Source of the DNA: Planctomycetota bacterium
GTDB lineage: Bacteria; Planctomycetota; UBA1135; UBA2386
Assembly: GCA_020638695.1 (NCBI GenBank)
Contig: JACKIB010000004.1
Coordinates: forward strand, 186,001-250,000
DNA: 64,000 nt
Direction of reading: 5' to 3'
Part shown: piece after piece, positions 18,101 through 26,066 of the stretch
Position numbering within the stretch: position 1 is the stretch's first letter
Layout of the letters: every line of letters begins with the position of its first letter
The notes under the pieces: generated by a model
The model's input: only the letters and a program-made list of their open reading frames with translations
Database searches by the model: none
What the model was told of the DNA's origin: nothing
Position numbers and translations under genes: made by a program

Positions 18101-19225
18101 GAAGGTGTCGACCACGTCGAGCGCGCCCTTCTGATTGAGCAACTCGAGGTAGGTGGTCAGCAGTTGTTCGAGCTGGGTGGTGTCTCCCAGGCGGCGTGCC
18201 GCCCTGGCGTAGCACAGGATCAAGTAGTGCTCGCGGTGCGCCAACTTGCCGGCGTGGTAGCGATCGACCCAGGTGGCGAGCGGCATCACCCGCGTCGCGA
18301 TCTCCGCCGCGGCGCGGAAGCGGTGGTGGCCGAGGTGGATCTCCGCGATGTCGATCGCCGCGCGCACCGCATCCCGCGGGTTGGCGCGGGCGATGAACGC
18401 GTGGGCCAACATCAGCACGGTGTCGTGTTCCCGCGCCGCGAGCAGCTGCTCGGCGAGTCCGGTGTAGGCATCGAGGTCGGGGTGGACATTCGCCAACGAA
18501 CGGACGAACCACCGGCGCGCCTCGAGTGCCATGGCGCGGATCGTGCGGATCTTGGTCTCGCTGGTCTCGAGGACCCCTGGCGCGTGGCGCTGCAATGCGG
18601 CGGCCACCTGCAGGAACTTCTCCGGCTCGCGTGCCTTGTCGTGGGCGCCGAACACCGCCTCGTGGATGCGGTCGCGCAGCCGTTGGCGCTCGGTCGGCAA
18701 CGCGCGGGCGAGCACCGTTTCCAGCAGTGCATCGACTTGCAACTCGGCGTGGACGTGGCGAATCATCCCAGCCTGCCCCAAGAACACCGGGTCGTCGGCG
18801 TTGTTGCGCAACCAGGCGCCGGCCAACTTGCTGGCCGAGTCGAGGAACGACGGATCGGCGCGGTCTCGCGCCAGTTCGGTCAGCAGTCGGACCCGCGCCG
18901 CCACCGACTCGCGGCTCTGGTCGCCGAGGTCTTCGGTGAGGAATCGCAGGTCGTCGAGCGCGCGCAGCTTGTTGCCGACCTTCTTGTAGGCCTCGGCGCG
19001 CATCCGTACAGCTTGCCGTCGCAGCTCGACGGCGCTCGTTTGCAGGTCGTGCAGCGCGACGTTGAGCAGCTTGATCGCTTCCGTGTGGTCTTCGCGGTCC
19101 AGCGCCAGTCGAGCCTTGCGCATCGCCGCCTGGGGGCCGCCCAGGCCGAGCACCGCGTAGCCCACGGTGATCAGGAGGCCGACGAACAGCAGCGCCGGCA
19201 GGATCATCACCGTGCGGCGGATCAT
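15182..19225 (-). CDS. Very large TPR protein with N-terminal membrane anchor
   Basis: A 1347-residue protein with one membrane helix at about 7-29 (VMILPALLFVGLLITVGYAVL) and then helical repeats throughout, many matching TPR spacing (for example HTEAIKLLNVALHDL, GEAIQVLRLLLVDRPNDKTALNLMAKA). It is probably periplasmic and anchored in the inner membrane, serving as a scaffold for polysaccharide assembly or export. By position it may correspond to the PrsT TPR protein of PEP-CTERM systems, but it lacks a lipobox and is longer than the usual roughly 900 residues, so that link is inference. The response regulator gene is 43 bp upstream on the same strand. The antisense open frames here are GC-driven shadows. 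Confidence 0.8.
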   Translation of the reverse strand: MIRRTVMILPALLFVGLLITVGYAVLGLGGPQAAMRKARLALDREDHTEAIKLLNVALHDLQTSAVELRRQAVRMRAEAYKKVGNKLRALDDLRFLTEDLGDQSRESVAARVRLLTELARDRADPSFLDSASKLAGAWLRNNADDPVFLGQAGMIRHVHAELQVDALLETVLARALPTERQRLRDRIHEAVFGAHDKAREPEKFLQVAAALQRHAPGVLETSETKIRTIRAMALEARRWFVRSLANVHPDLDAYTGLAEQLLAAREHDTVLMLAHAFIARANPRDAVRAAIDIAEIHLGHHRFRAAAEIATRVMPLATWVDRYHAGKLAHREHYLILCYARAARRLGDTTQLEQLLTTYLELLNQKGALDVVDTFPHCTHHLIMGLLLHDPADAAAHLNIFVDQSATVGWRSTEQMLALAFPRLVQNCKERDRPRLFERWMARLPLSVQAVHEYARYEISKGRSVSASSRLERALSSLPEREATLQLLVEAQLGAAKLDLDELVHRTARLRKDCPDEVGGYPALHIAVARRALELGSPQIAIGCAQRARELFPNNQTPIYLLAEAQIAAHRPGEAIQVLRLLLVDRPNDKTALNLMAKACIADGRSTDPLRFQAILNGDPDLESTRFLARRWLQRKHYTRVLTLAQRAAERFGADLEMQVLATRAMLAQPEPNRRDVLAMLRSLHQLSRGAESASPRDRELIRWALGRYVLFNPENATPLAREGMLSSLLGTVEHATELVELATSLGTANEHGLALRAWLDLLQNPRFEKARSGVHFVAAARQALHLGDALRARELLSAALAFPDGSPAALDLARLDLCDNRTPTLPEGFVANDIASIVVAGTAEPQRAIKLLGERLAADPHNLAAQCALAALQQKPTQCSPAVLELRNKVGRDLLVLTALLESDYFAPVARVRARDMVRRAPENPVAHILLAHAATQVGKLQEAQMELERIREALLANRPVMSYALSFLTASRNPALRNSRVIEQMIAIVVQGGQDVPPALMATVLRNKAELLALPGVRDKLLPLAARFWGNHTDIAGIGLREVGIVARYGDPHTALALLKRIEVRVPEAQREEYLETYYATVARAEPTASAPDKLQVLTEAIGLLRNGEIHGAPLHFVLRSMEQQVARLKGTDQAADAEHRLVVAESQYLTRHLDYFAAGKDTNTDWVVQTLDRLRHRHGLERALGHLDDVLRRDASLLPLWHLRADWLVRLNRIDDGVKSLLWMPKYMDSPAALDTLLQLLARAGTLIEKGGKLISKRGLGTASKLSLGLVQLRLGTYLPAAHSMAQAAPQVDGIHLFFRAQALIACHNAKGTEEAKALLAKLQTDYPKSPYVAAARLVLETLG

Positions 19226-19268
19226 CGGCCGAAGCTCCCGGATCGGTCGGTGGTGTCGGGCGTTCGGT

Positions 19269-20645
19269 TCACAGCAGGTCGTACTTGCGCATCTTGTTGA
19301 ACAGTGTGCTCCGGTTGATGTCGAGGCTCTCCGCGGTCTGCTTGCGGTTGCCGCCGAAGTGGGCGAGCGCGCGCTCGATCAGGAGCCGTTCCGGACCGGC
19401 GAGCCCGTCGCGCAACGGCAGGAGATGGCTGTCGGGCGCGAGCAGGTTGTCGGCCGGCGGTGGGGTGCCGGGGCCGTGCAATGTAGCAGGGAGGTCCTCC
19501 GGGCGGATCGCCTCGTGCTCGCTCAGCACCACCGCGCGTTCGATCACGTTCTCCAGCTGGCGGATGTTGCCCGGCCAGGGTGCCTCGAGCAGGATCCGCA
19601 ATGCCGCGTCGGTGAACCCGCGCACCGGCTTGCCGGTCTCGGCCGCGTAGCGGCGCAGGAACAGTGCCGCCAGGTTGGCGATGTCGCCGCGCCGCAGTCG
19701 CAACGGCGGCATCTCCAGATTCACCACTTGGATGCGGTAGTAGAGGTCCTCGCGGAAGCTGCCGTCGCGGACCGCCGCTTCCAACTCCACGTTGGTGGCC
19801 AGGATCACGCGGACGTCCACGTCGATCGACTGCGAGTCGCCGACCCGCTCGACCACCCGATCCTGCAGCACCCGCAGCAGGCGCACCTGGAACCCGGGGC
19901 TCGAGGTGCCGATCTCGTCGAGGAAGATCGTCCCGCCGCTGGCCTCCTCGAACTTGCCCGGGCGATCGCGCACCGCTCCGGTGAACGCGCCCCGCACGTG
20001 ACCGAACAGCTCCGATTCGAGCAGATTCTCCGGCAGCGCCCCGCAGTTGACCTCGATGAACGGCCCGGAATGCCGCGGCGAACTGCGGTGGATGGCGCGC
20101 GCCAGTAGCGTCTTGCCGGTGCCGGACTCGCCGGTGATCAGCACGGTGGTGCGGGCGGCGGCCACCGCCTTCACCGACTTCAGGATCCGCAGCATGGCGG
20201 GGTCGGTGGCCACGAAGTTGTCGATGCGCAGCCGGTCGTCCAGCGCCTCCTTGAGGTCGTGGTTCTCGTGCAGCAGCTGCTGGGTGCGGGTCGCCTTGTC
20301 GACCGCCAGGCGCAGCTGCTCTTCGGAGAACGGCTTGGCGAGGAAGTCGGCGGCACCGTGGCGCATCGCGTCGACCGCGTCCTGAACCGAGCCGAAGGCC
20401 GCCATCAGGATCACCGACAGGTCGCTGTGCGCCTCCTGGGCGAGCCGCAGGAACTCGAGGCCGTCGACGTCGCCGAGTTCGCAGTCGCCCAGCACGACGT
20501 CGAACGGCTCGGTGGCGAGTCGCTCCAGCGCGGTGGTTCCGCTGTCGGCGGTTTCGACGGTCCGATCGGCGAGGAATGCGCGGCACTGCTCGCGGCTCGC
20601 CGGATCAGGATCGACGATCAAGACACGGGGTGTCGTCTGGCTCAT
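19269..20645 (-). CDS. prsR: Sigma-54-dependent response regulator (PrsR-like)
   Basis: A 458-residue NtrC-family activator. The receiver domain (1-125) has phospho-acceptor Asp54 in VVLGDCEL and Lys104 in LAKPF, but the switch Thr/Ser is Ala82 (LMAAFG instead of MTAFG). The AAA+ domain (about 145-380) carries Walker A GESGTGKT, the sigma-54 loop GAFTGA and Walker B GGTIFLDEIG. A Fis-type helix-turn-helix closes the protein (KQTAESLDINRSTLFNKMRKYDLL region). Such regulators control exosortase/PEP-CTERM genes in other bacteria. Its start lies 41 bp inside the upstream kinase-like gene, so the two are coupled. No clear GG-N10-GC promoter was found near the cluster by eye. Confidence 0.88.
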   Translation of the reverse strand: MSQTTPRVLIVDPDPASREQCRAFLADRTVETADSGTTALERLATEPFDVVLGDCELGDVDGLEFLRLAQEAHSDLSVILMAAFGSVQDAVDAMRHGAADFLAKPFSEEQLRLAVDKATRTQQLLHENHDLKEALDDRLRIDNFVATDPAMLRILKSVKAVAAARTTVLITGESGTGKTLLARAIHRSSPRHSGPFIEVNCGALPENLLESELFGHVRGAFTGAVRDRPGKFEEASGGTIFLDEIGTSSPGFQVRLLRVLQDRVVERVGDSQSIDVDVRVILATNVELEAAVRDGSFREDLYYRIQVVNLEMPPLRLRRGDIANLAALFLRRYAAETGKPVRGFTDAALRILLEAPWPGNIRQLENVIERAVVLSEHEAIRPEDLPATLHGPGTPPPADNLLAPDSHLLPLRDGLAGPERLLIERALAHFGGNRKQTAESLDINRSTLFNKMRKYDLL

Positions 20646-21735
20646 CCCCCGGAATCATCGGCAACGCGGCGGCGCCTCCCCCGCGGAATTCACCCCGCGC
20701 TTGGCTCGGTCCGAGACCGGCGACGAATTCGACAGTGCGGTCGCCGATTCGCCGCGCCGAGGCGTCCGACCCGTGCGCCTGCGCCACGGTTCGCACCAGG
20801 AAGAGATTCAGTCCCAGGGTGGTCCCGCGCAGGATCCGGTTGAGGCGGTACGGCTCGAAGATGTGCGGCAGCTCCCACTCCCGCAGGCGGGCATCGGCCA
20901 CCTGCAGTCGCAGCGCGGGGCCGGTCCGATCGCTGGTGAACGCCAGTGCCGGGGGGGTGCCGTCGGCGAGCTCGTGGCCGACCTCGACCAGGCTGAGTGC
21001 GGCGCCGGTGAGCAGGTCGAGATCCCCGAGCAGGGTGGTGGTGGGCAGGGAATTGGCGATCTCGACCGGCCGATCGGAGTCGCGCAGCCGCTCGCGGATC
21101 CGCGCGGCCAACCGATCGACGCCGAATCTGTCGCAGATCCGGTCACCTGCGGTGGCCCGCGACATTGTCGCAACCTTGCGCATGGTCCGTTCGATGCGGC
21201 CCAACCCGTCGCGGATCGCGGTGATCTGTGACCGTGCCGCTCCGTCCTGCTGTCGCTCGAGCCGCCCCGACAGCAGCTGGAGGTGGCCGCTGGCGAACAT
21301 CAGCGGGTTGTTGATCTCATCGCAGATGCCCTGCACCAGCTCCAGGTAGCCACTCGGTTGCTCGGCGTCGGCCGCCGTGGTGCGGCGCAATCGCTCCCGC
21401 AAGCGACGCACCACATCGGGGCCGGTCCACAGCTCGAGGTCGAGAGCCGTGCAACGGTTCGTCAGTGCGCGGTGGTCCCCGTCGGCTGCCACGACGATCG
21501 CCCGAGAGTCGGGCGCCAGCTGGAGCAGCATCCGTAGCGCCCCCAGGTCCTCCGCTCCACTCGCCACCTCGAACACGATCAGCTCGGGGCCGAATGCCAG
21601 GATCTCGCGGACTGCCGCGTAGGGCTCGGGGAAGTAGCGAAGGGTAGCGGGCGGTTGATCTTCCAGCCCGTGCCGCAGCACCGAGGTCGCCGGCGCGATG
21701 ACCGCGGTCTTCACGGGGCCGAGATCGCTCACCAT
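20605..21735 (-). CDS. Histidine-kinase-like protein with degenerate catalytic sites (PrsK position)
   Basis: A 376-residue protein from ATG 21735; the frame continues upstream through a repeat, so this start is preferred. Residues 8-115 look like a worn receiver domain. Residues 128-195 match the HisKA dimerisation helix, but the H-box reads GICDEINNPL with Asp139 where kinases have His. The ATP-binding part is also worn: the N-box has no Asn (GAALSLVEVGHELADG), the G1 DxGxG is DARLRE, while the F-box IFEPY and a G2-like GTTLGLNLFLV remain. No membrane segment is present. It pairs with the sigma-54 regulator and probably binds or modulates it without phosphotransfer (inference). Confidence 0.75.
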   Translation of the reverse strand: MVSDLGPVKTAVIAPATSVLRHGLEDQPPATLRYFPEPYAAVREILAFGPELIVFEVASGAEDLGALRMLLQLAPDSRAIVVAADGDHRALTNRCTALDLELWTGPDVVRRLRERLRRTTAADAEQPSGYLELVQGICDEINNPLMFASGHLQLLSGRLERQQDGAARSQITAIRDGLGRIERTMRKVATMSRATAGDRICDRFGVDRLAARIRERLRDSDRPVEIANSLPTTTLLGDLDLLTGAALSLVEVGHELADGTPPALAFTSDRTGPALRLQVADARLREWELPHIFEPYRLNRILRGTTLGLNLFLVRTVAQAHGSDASARRIGDRTVEFVAGLGPSQARGEFRGGGAAALPMIPGDEPDDTPCLDRRS

Positions 21736-21868
21736 GTTCGCCCGGACGGTTCGGCTGGCCGCGGCTCGCCCGCGCCATCCCGGTCGGATCGGCGGCCCGC
21801 CGCATCGACGATCCCCCCGGTCTTGCACGATCCCACTGCGCTGCTCATGAATGGTCGGGCTGGAGTGG
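21736..21868 (-). repeat. Decayed copy of the 182-bp palindromic repeat
   Basis: Read on the minus strand from 21868, the first 45 bases match the full repeat closely (AGCCCG..CATTCATGAGCAGCG, then GGATCGTGCAAG). The far end keeps GTCCGGGCG next to the kinase-like ATG. The middle is shortened and divergent, giving about 133 bp. It therefore forms the leader of the kinase-like gene and supplies the bases before its start codon. Confidence 0.65.
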
Positions 21869-22067
21869 CCGCTCGCGGCGGCTCGATGCTGCGCGGCTGC
21901 ATCCCAGTATGGCGCGAACGCCGCGGCACCGCGAGCGGCTTGACCGGCCACGGCGAAACCGACCGGCCCGTCCCGCCCGGCGCGGCAGCACCGAACCCAT
22001 GGGAGTCATGCGGCGCGACCCCTTGTTCGCGCAGTTCGGTCCCGCCGCCGGCCGATACACGAGGTGC

Positions 22068-22499
22068 GTGACCAGCTCGGACAAAGAACGCTCCTGTCCG
22101 GAGTGCGGTGCCCGGCTGGACGGGTCGAACGAGTGCGCGGCGTGTGGCTCCGCGACTCCGGGCATCGAGCTGAAGGTGTTGCCGCGGCTCGATCGCGGCG
22201 AGTTCGGCGGCGCGCCGCCCGAAGTGCGGTTGGTGCGGGAGCTGAAGGTCCCGACCGTCGAGGACCTGCTCGCCGACTCCGACCTGGACACGCTGCCAGG
22301 GGCCATGCGCGCGGTCGAGGACGCGATCGATGCGGGTGAACTGCAGGAGGCCGACCGCCGGCTCGACGCCGCGCTGGGGTCGATCCTCTCCGGGCCGGGC
22401 TACCGCCCCGACGCCGACCCTTGGGGGGTGGTGCCGCTGGTCCTGTGGGTGTGGGCGGTGATCCTGGTGCTGCTGTTCCTGCTCAGCCTGCTGCTCTGA
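22068..22499 (+). CDS. Zinc-ribbon protein with C-terminal membrane helix
   Basis: A 143-residue protein from GTG 22068. Two CxxC knuckles at the N terminus (SCPECGARLDGSNECAACGS) form a zinc ribbon. The middle is acidic and probably helical (TLPGAMRAVEDAIDAGELQEADRRLD). The last 25 or so residues form one membrane helix (VPLVLWVWAVILVLLFLLSLLL), so it is likely tail-anchored in the inner membrane with the ribbon in the cytoplasm. An ATG at 22008 in the same frame would add 20 residues ahead of the ribbon; neither start has an ideal ribosome-binding site. No function is recognised. It lies between the regulator operon and the GT2 genes. Confidence 0.7.
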   Translation: MTSSDKERSCPECGARLDGSNECAACGSATPGIELKVLPRLDRGEFGGAPPEVRLVRELKVPTVEDLLADSDLDTLPGAMRAVEDAIDAGELQEADRRLDAALGSILSGPGYRPDADPWGVVPLVLWVWAVILVLLFLLSLLL

Positions 22500-22635
22500 C
22501 GCGGATCATTCATGGGCGGCGTGGCGAGATTCGCAGGGTTGCACTTGGCAACGAGGCCGGCCGGTTCTGCCCGGGGGCGGGATGGATCCCCGTCGCGGCG
22601 CGGGCGCGGTCGCAACAGCTCGGTCACGGACGATG
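22500..22635. repeat. Decayed copy of the 182-bp palindromic repeat
   Basis: Starting one base after the zinc-ribbon gene stop, the sequence shows CGGATCATTCATGGGC, GCGAGATTCGCAGGGTTG, CCGGTTCTGCCCGG and near the end GGTCGCAACAGCTCGGTCA, in the same order as in the full copies. It is shortened by about 45 bp and its right inverted repeat is incomplete. It sits about 100 bp before the GT2 gene start. Confidence 0.65.
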
Positions 22636-22738
22636 TGCGCACGCGTCGACAGCGGGTCGCGCCGCGACCTCGGTGCCGCGAGGTGACCGGGACGATGGTG
22701 CGCGCCGGGCGCCGCCGCGGGTTAGATTGCGCCGACCC

Positions 22739-23740
22739 ATGACCGTCACCGACAGCTTCGAACTCGAGGGGCCGCGGGTCGCCGAGGACGCGCCCCAGCT
22801 GAGCGTGGTCGTGCCGGTGTTCAACGAGGCCGACAACCTGCGGGCGCTGCGCGATGCGGTGCGCCACGCGCTCAGCGGGCAGGGCATCCGCTACGAGCTG
22901 ATCCTGGTCGACGACGCGAGCACCGACGGCAGCCGGGCGTTGTACCACGAGATGGTGGTCGGCGACCCGCGCCTGCGGGTGGTCCTGTTCCGTGGCAACC
23001 GCGGCCAGACCGCGGCCATGGCGGCCGGGTTCCGCTTCTCCCGCGGCGATGTGGTGGTGACCATGGACGGTGACCTCCAGAACGACCCGGCCGACATCCC
23101 GCGCCTGGTCGAAGAGCTGGACAAGGGGCACGACATCGTGTGCGGTTGGCGACGGGTGCGCAAGGATCGCGCGCTGACCCGCCTGGTCCCCTCGAAGCTC
23201 GCCAACCTGATGATCTCGTTCGTCACGCAGGTGCCGATCCACGACACCGGGTGTTCGCTCAAGGCATACCGCGGTTGGGTGGTGCGGAACCTGACCCTCT
23301 ACTCCGACATGCACCGGTTCATCGCCGCGCTGGCGGTGGGTGTGGGCGCGCGGATCACCGAGCTACCGGTTCGGCACCACCCGCGCCGGTTCGGGAAGTC
23401 GAAGTACGGCCTGACCCGCATCTTCAAGGTCATGGTTGATCTGTTGACCCTGAAGATGTTGATTCAGTTCTCGGCGCATCCGATCCGCTGGTTCTGCATC
23501 CTGGCGTTGCCGGCGCTGGTGGTCACCCTCGTCCTGTTGTTCTACGCGCTGTTTCGCGTCGACTCGACCGGGTTCATGTTCGAGCCGCATTACGACATCT
23601 TGTTGATCTCCACTGCGGCGGTGAACTTGCTGGTGGCGTTGAACATCTTCCTGCTCGGGCTGCTGGCCGAGCTGCAGTTGAACTCGTCGGGTTACTTCCG
23701 CCGCCGCGCCTCGATGATCCGCGGGGAGATCGTGCGATGA
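22739..23740 (+). CDS. GT2-family membrane glycosyltransferase (DPM1/ArnC-like)
   Basis: A 333-residue inverting glycosyltransferase that probably transfers a sugar to polyprenyl phosphate or to the lipid-linked repeat. The catalytic domain (about 20-240) has VVPVFNEADNL, LVDDASTDGS and the metal-binding MDGDLQNDP (DxD intact). Two membrane helices follow at about 252-275 and 290-318, as in ArnC/GtrB-type enzymes. The ATG at 22739 is chosen because the frame upstream runs through a repeat. Its stop overlaps the start of the GT2-FemAB fusion gene (ATGA), suggesting the two proteins work together. Confidence 0.88.
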   Translation: MTVTDSFELEGPRVAEDAPQLSVVVPVFNEADNLRALRDAVRHALSGQGIRYELILVDDASTDGSRALYHEMVVGDPRLRVVLFRGNRGQTAAMAAGFRFSRGDVVVTMDGDLQNDPADIPRLVEELDKGHDIVCGWRRVRKDRALTRLVPSKLANLMISFVTQVPIHDTGCSLKAYRGWVVRNLTLYSDMHRFIAALAVGVGARITELPVRHHPRRFGKSKYGLTRIFKVMVDLLTLKMLIQFSAHPIRWFCILALPALVVTLVLLFYALFRVDSTGFMFEPHYDILLISTAAVNLLVALNIFLLGLLAELQLNSSGYFRRRASMIRGEIVR

Positions 23741-25800
23741 CCGCGACCGAGCAGGTGGTGCAGGGATCGGTGCTGGCCGAGATGGTGTCGGTCGTGGTGC
23801 CGGTCACCAGTCCCGAGGTCGACCTGGAGGAGGTCGTCGCCGGCTATTCGCGCCCGCTGCGCCAAGCGGGGTACGCGTTCGAGATCGTGCTGGTGCTCGA
23901 TGGCGTCGGCCCGGGTTTGGCGGAACAGTCGGCACGGCTGGCCGAGGACTATCCGGTCAAGACGGTGATCCTCCACGGTGCCGGCCTCGGCGAATCGGTG
24001 GCGCTCACTGCCGGAGTCGACAGCGCCGCGGCGGACCTGATCATCAACGCGCCGCAGTACCTGCAGACCGAGCCGGACGACATGCTGAAGGTCGTCAAGA
24101 CGCTGCAGTCCGGCGCCGATTTCGTCGCCACCTGGCGCTACCCGCGGGTCGATCCGTGGCTGAACCGACTGCAATCGTCGGTGTTCAACCGGGTCATGGG
24201 CCTGCTGATGGGCAACGAGTTCCACGACCTGAACAGCGGCATGCGCGGCATGCGACGCACGGTGCTGGAAGAGGTCAACATCTACGGTGACCTGTACCGG
24301 TTCCTGCCGGTGCTCGCCAAACGGCAGGGATTCAAGGTCGCCGAGGTCAAGCTGCGCCACCGCGAGGAGCGCGGCCGCACCGGGTTCTACGGGGTGGGCG
24401 TGTACGTGCGCCGCCTGCTCGACCTGTTGGCGATCTCGTTCCTCACCCGGTTCCGCGAGCGACCGCTGCGGTTCTTCGGGATGATCGGATTCGCCTGCAT
24501 CATCCTAGGCCTGCCGATGGTGGCCTGGCCGCTGTGGGACAAGTTCACCGGGGCGCAGGGGCTGCAGACCAGACCGATCTTCGTGGCTGGGACGATCCTG
24601 GTCACCTTCGGGGTGCAGCTGATCGGCTTCGGGCTGGTGGGGGAGATCATCATCTTCACCCAAGCTCGCAACATGGAGGAGTACCAAGTCGAGCAGGTGC
24701 TCTCGGGGAGGATCGAGATGCCGACACAGGAACAGGCGATCGAGGAGGGGACCGCGTCGACGGCGGCCCTCCAGGTGCGTGAGTTGTTGCCCGGCGAGGA
24801 CGCGCGTTGGGACGCGTTCGTGCGCGAACACGAGCGCGGGACGTTCTTCCACTTGACCGGTTGGCGGAAATGCGTCGAGGACACGTTCCGCCACGAGTCG
24901 ATCTACCTGGTGGCCGAGCGGCGCGGCGAGTGGATGGGCATCCTGCCGCTGTTCCGCACCAAGAGTCCGTTCCTCGGCAACAACCTGATCAGTGTGCCGT
25001 ACGCGGTGTACGGCGGCGCGCTGGTGCGCGACGACCAGGCGACCCGCGCATTGCTCGATGCGGCGCGGGCGATCGGCTCGCACCACAAGGCGCAGTACGT
25101 CGAGCTGCGCGAGCGGCACACCCTCGATCTGGACCTACCCGTGTCCGATCTGTACGTGACGTTCCGCCAAGACCTGCCCGCCGACCCTGCGAAGGTGATG
25201 CCGGCGATCCCCAAGAAGGCACGTGCCGAGGTGCGGCGCGCCCGCGACCAGTTCGGACTCACCTGCGAGGTGTCCGACGACCTGGTCAGCTTCTACCGGT
25301 TGTTCGTCGCCAACAAGAAGCGGCTCGGCTCGCCGAGCCTGCCGTTCCGCTGGTTCAAGGCGCTGCGGCAGGAGTTCGGCAAGAAGGCGGTGCTGCACTT
25401 GGTGCGCGAGCCCGACGGTACCCCGATCGCGGCGGTGATGAGCTTCTTGATGAACAAGGTCATCTACGCCTACTACTCCGGCTCCTTGTTCGACCGCAAC
25501 AAGACCGGCGTCAACAACATGATCTACTGCGCGATCATGGAGTGGGGGGCGGCCAACGGCTACGCGGTGTTCGACTTCGGGCGCAGCCGCCGCGATTCCG
25601 GCCCGGCCTCGTTCAAGAAGAACATGGGGTTCATCGGTGAGCCGCTGCACTACCAGTACTGCATGCTCAGCGACAGCGCCAAGGTGCCGAGCTTCAACCC
25701 GTCGAACCCCAAGCTCGACCTCCCGCGGCGCATCTGGGCGCACTTGCCGCCGATGGTCGCGCGTGGGCTGAGCGGGCCGTTGTCCCGCTACCTGCCGTGA
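23737..25800 (+). CDS. Fusion: degenerate GT2 domain plus FemAB-type peptidyl/acyltransferase domain
   Basis: A 687-residue protein in two parts. Residues 15-310 are a GT2 domain with two C-terminal membrane helices (about 246-268 and 282-308), related to the preceding gene, but the DxD metal site reads INAPQ (Asn104-Ala-Pro106). Residues 345-687 form two GNAT-like lobes of the FemAB family and match the FemAB protein known from XrtA/PEP-CTERM loci (TIGR03019-like), with FDFGRSR and SFKKNMGF near the C terminus. The FemAB part probably adds an amino-acid or acyl unit to a sugar. The GT2 half may be structural, perhaps pairing with the intact GT2 encoded just upstream (inference). Confidence 0.82.
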   Translation: MTATEQVVQGSVLAEMVSVVVPVTSPEVDLEEVVAGYSRPLRQAGYAFEIVLVLDGVGPGLAEQSARLAEDYPVKTVILHGAGLGESVALTAGVDSAAADLIINAPQYLQTEPDDMLKVVKTLQSGADFVATWRYPRVDPWLNRLQSSVFNRVMGLLMGNEFHDLNSGMRGMRRTVLEEVNIYGDLYRFLPVLAKRQGFKVAEVKLRHREERGRTGFYGVGVYVRRLLDLLAISFLTRFRERPLRFFGMIGFACIILGLPMVAWPLWDKFTGAQGLQTRPIFVAGTILVTFGVQLIGFGLVGEIIIFTQARNMEEYQVEQVLSGRIEMPTQEQAIEEGTASTAALQVRELLPGEDARWDAFVREHERGTFFHLTGWRKCVEDTFRHESIYLVAERRGEWMGILPLFRTKSPFLGNNLISVPYAVYGGALVRDDQATRALLDAARAIGSHHKAQYVELRERHTLDLDLPVSDLYVTFRQDLPADPAKVMPAIPKKARAEVRRARDQFGLTCEVSDDLVSFYRLFVANKKRLGSPSLPFRWFKALRQEFGKKAVLHLVREPDGTPIAAVMSFLMNKVIYAYYSGSLFDRNKTGVNNMIYCAIMEWGAANGYAVFDFGRSRRDSGPASFKKNMGFIGEPLHYQYCMLSDSAKVPSFNPSNPKLDLPRRIWAHLPPMVARGLSGPLSRYLP

Positions 25801-26066
25801 TCCCCATGGAACCGACCCGACAATCCAACCCGACCCGCAGCGACCAGGCGCGCATCTCGCCGGCGCTGTTCGGCTTCTACGCCAGTTGTGCGGCGGTCTC
25901 GGCGGGCGCGGGCGCGTTCTTCTTCGCGACCTTCGTGCTGTCGGACCCGCAGTTCGAATCCGTGCGGCTCGTGCTGCAGGTCGCCGGGGCGCTGGGTGTA
26001 CTGGTCGGCGTCCCGGGCGCGTTCATCTGCCTGGGGCGCGCTCGGCGCCCGCAGACGGACAGCTGA
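25797..26066 (+). CDS. Small membrane protein, unknown function
   Basis: An 89-residue protein with two membrane helices (about 24-46 and 55-80) and a short basic C terminus. The GTG at 25797 overlaps the previous stop (GTGA), as at many junctions in this cluster; an ATG 9 bp later is equally possible. The 3' end overlaps the convergent gmhB gene by 44 bp. No family is recognised. Its coupling to the GT2-FemAB gene suggests a membrane accessory of the polysaccharide machinery, which is inference. Confidence 0.6.
   Translation: MIPMEPTRQSNPTRSDQARISPALFGFYASCAAVSAGAGAFFFATFVLSDPQFESVRLVLQVAGALGVLVGVPGAFICLGRARRPQTDS

Noticed and set aside
15570..18512. A 980-codon open frame inside the TPR gene in another phase
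   Set aside because: The product is Arg/Ala/Gly/Pro-rich with no repeats or motifs, while the 1347-residue frame has clear TPR patterning and a membrane anchor.
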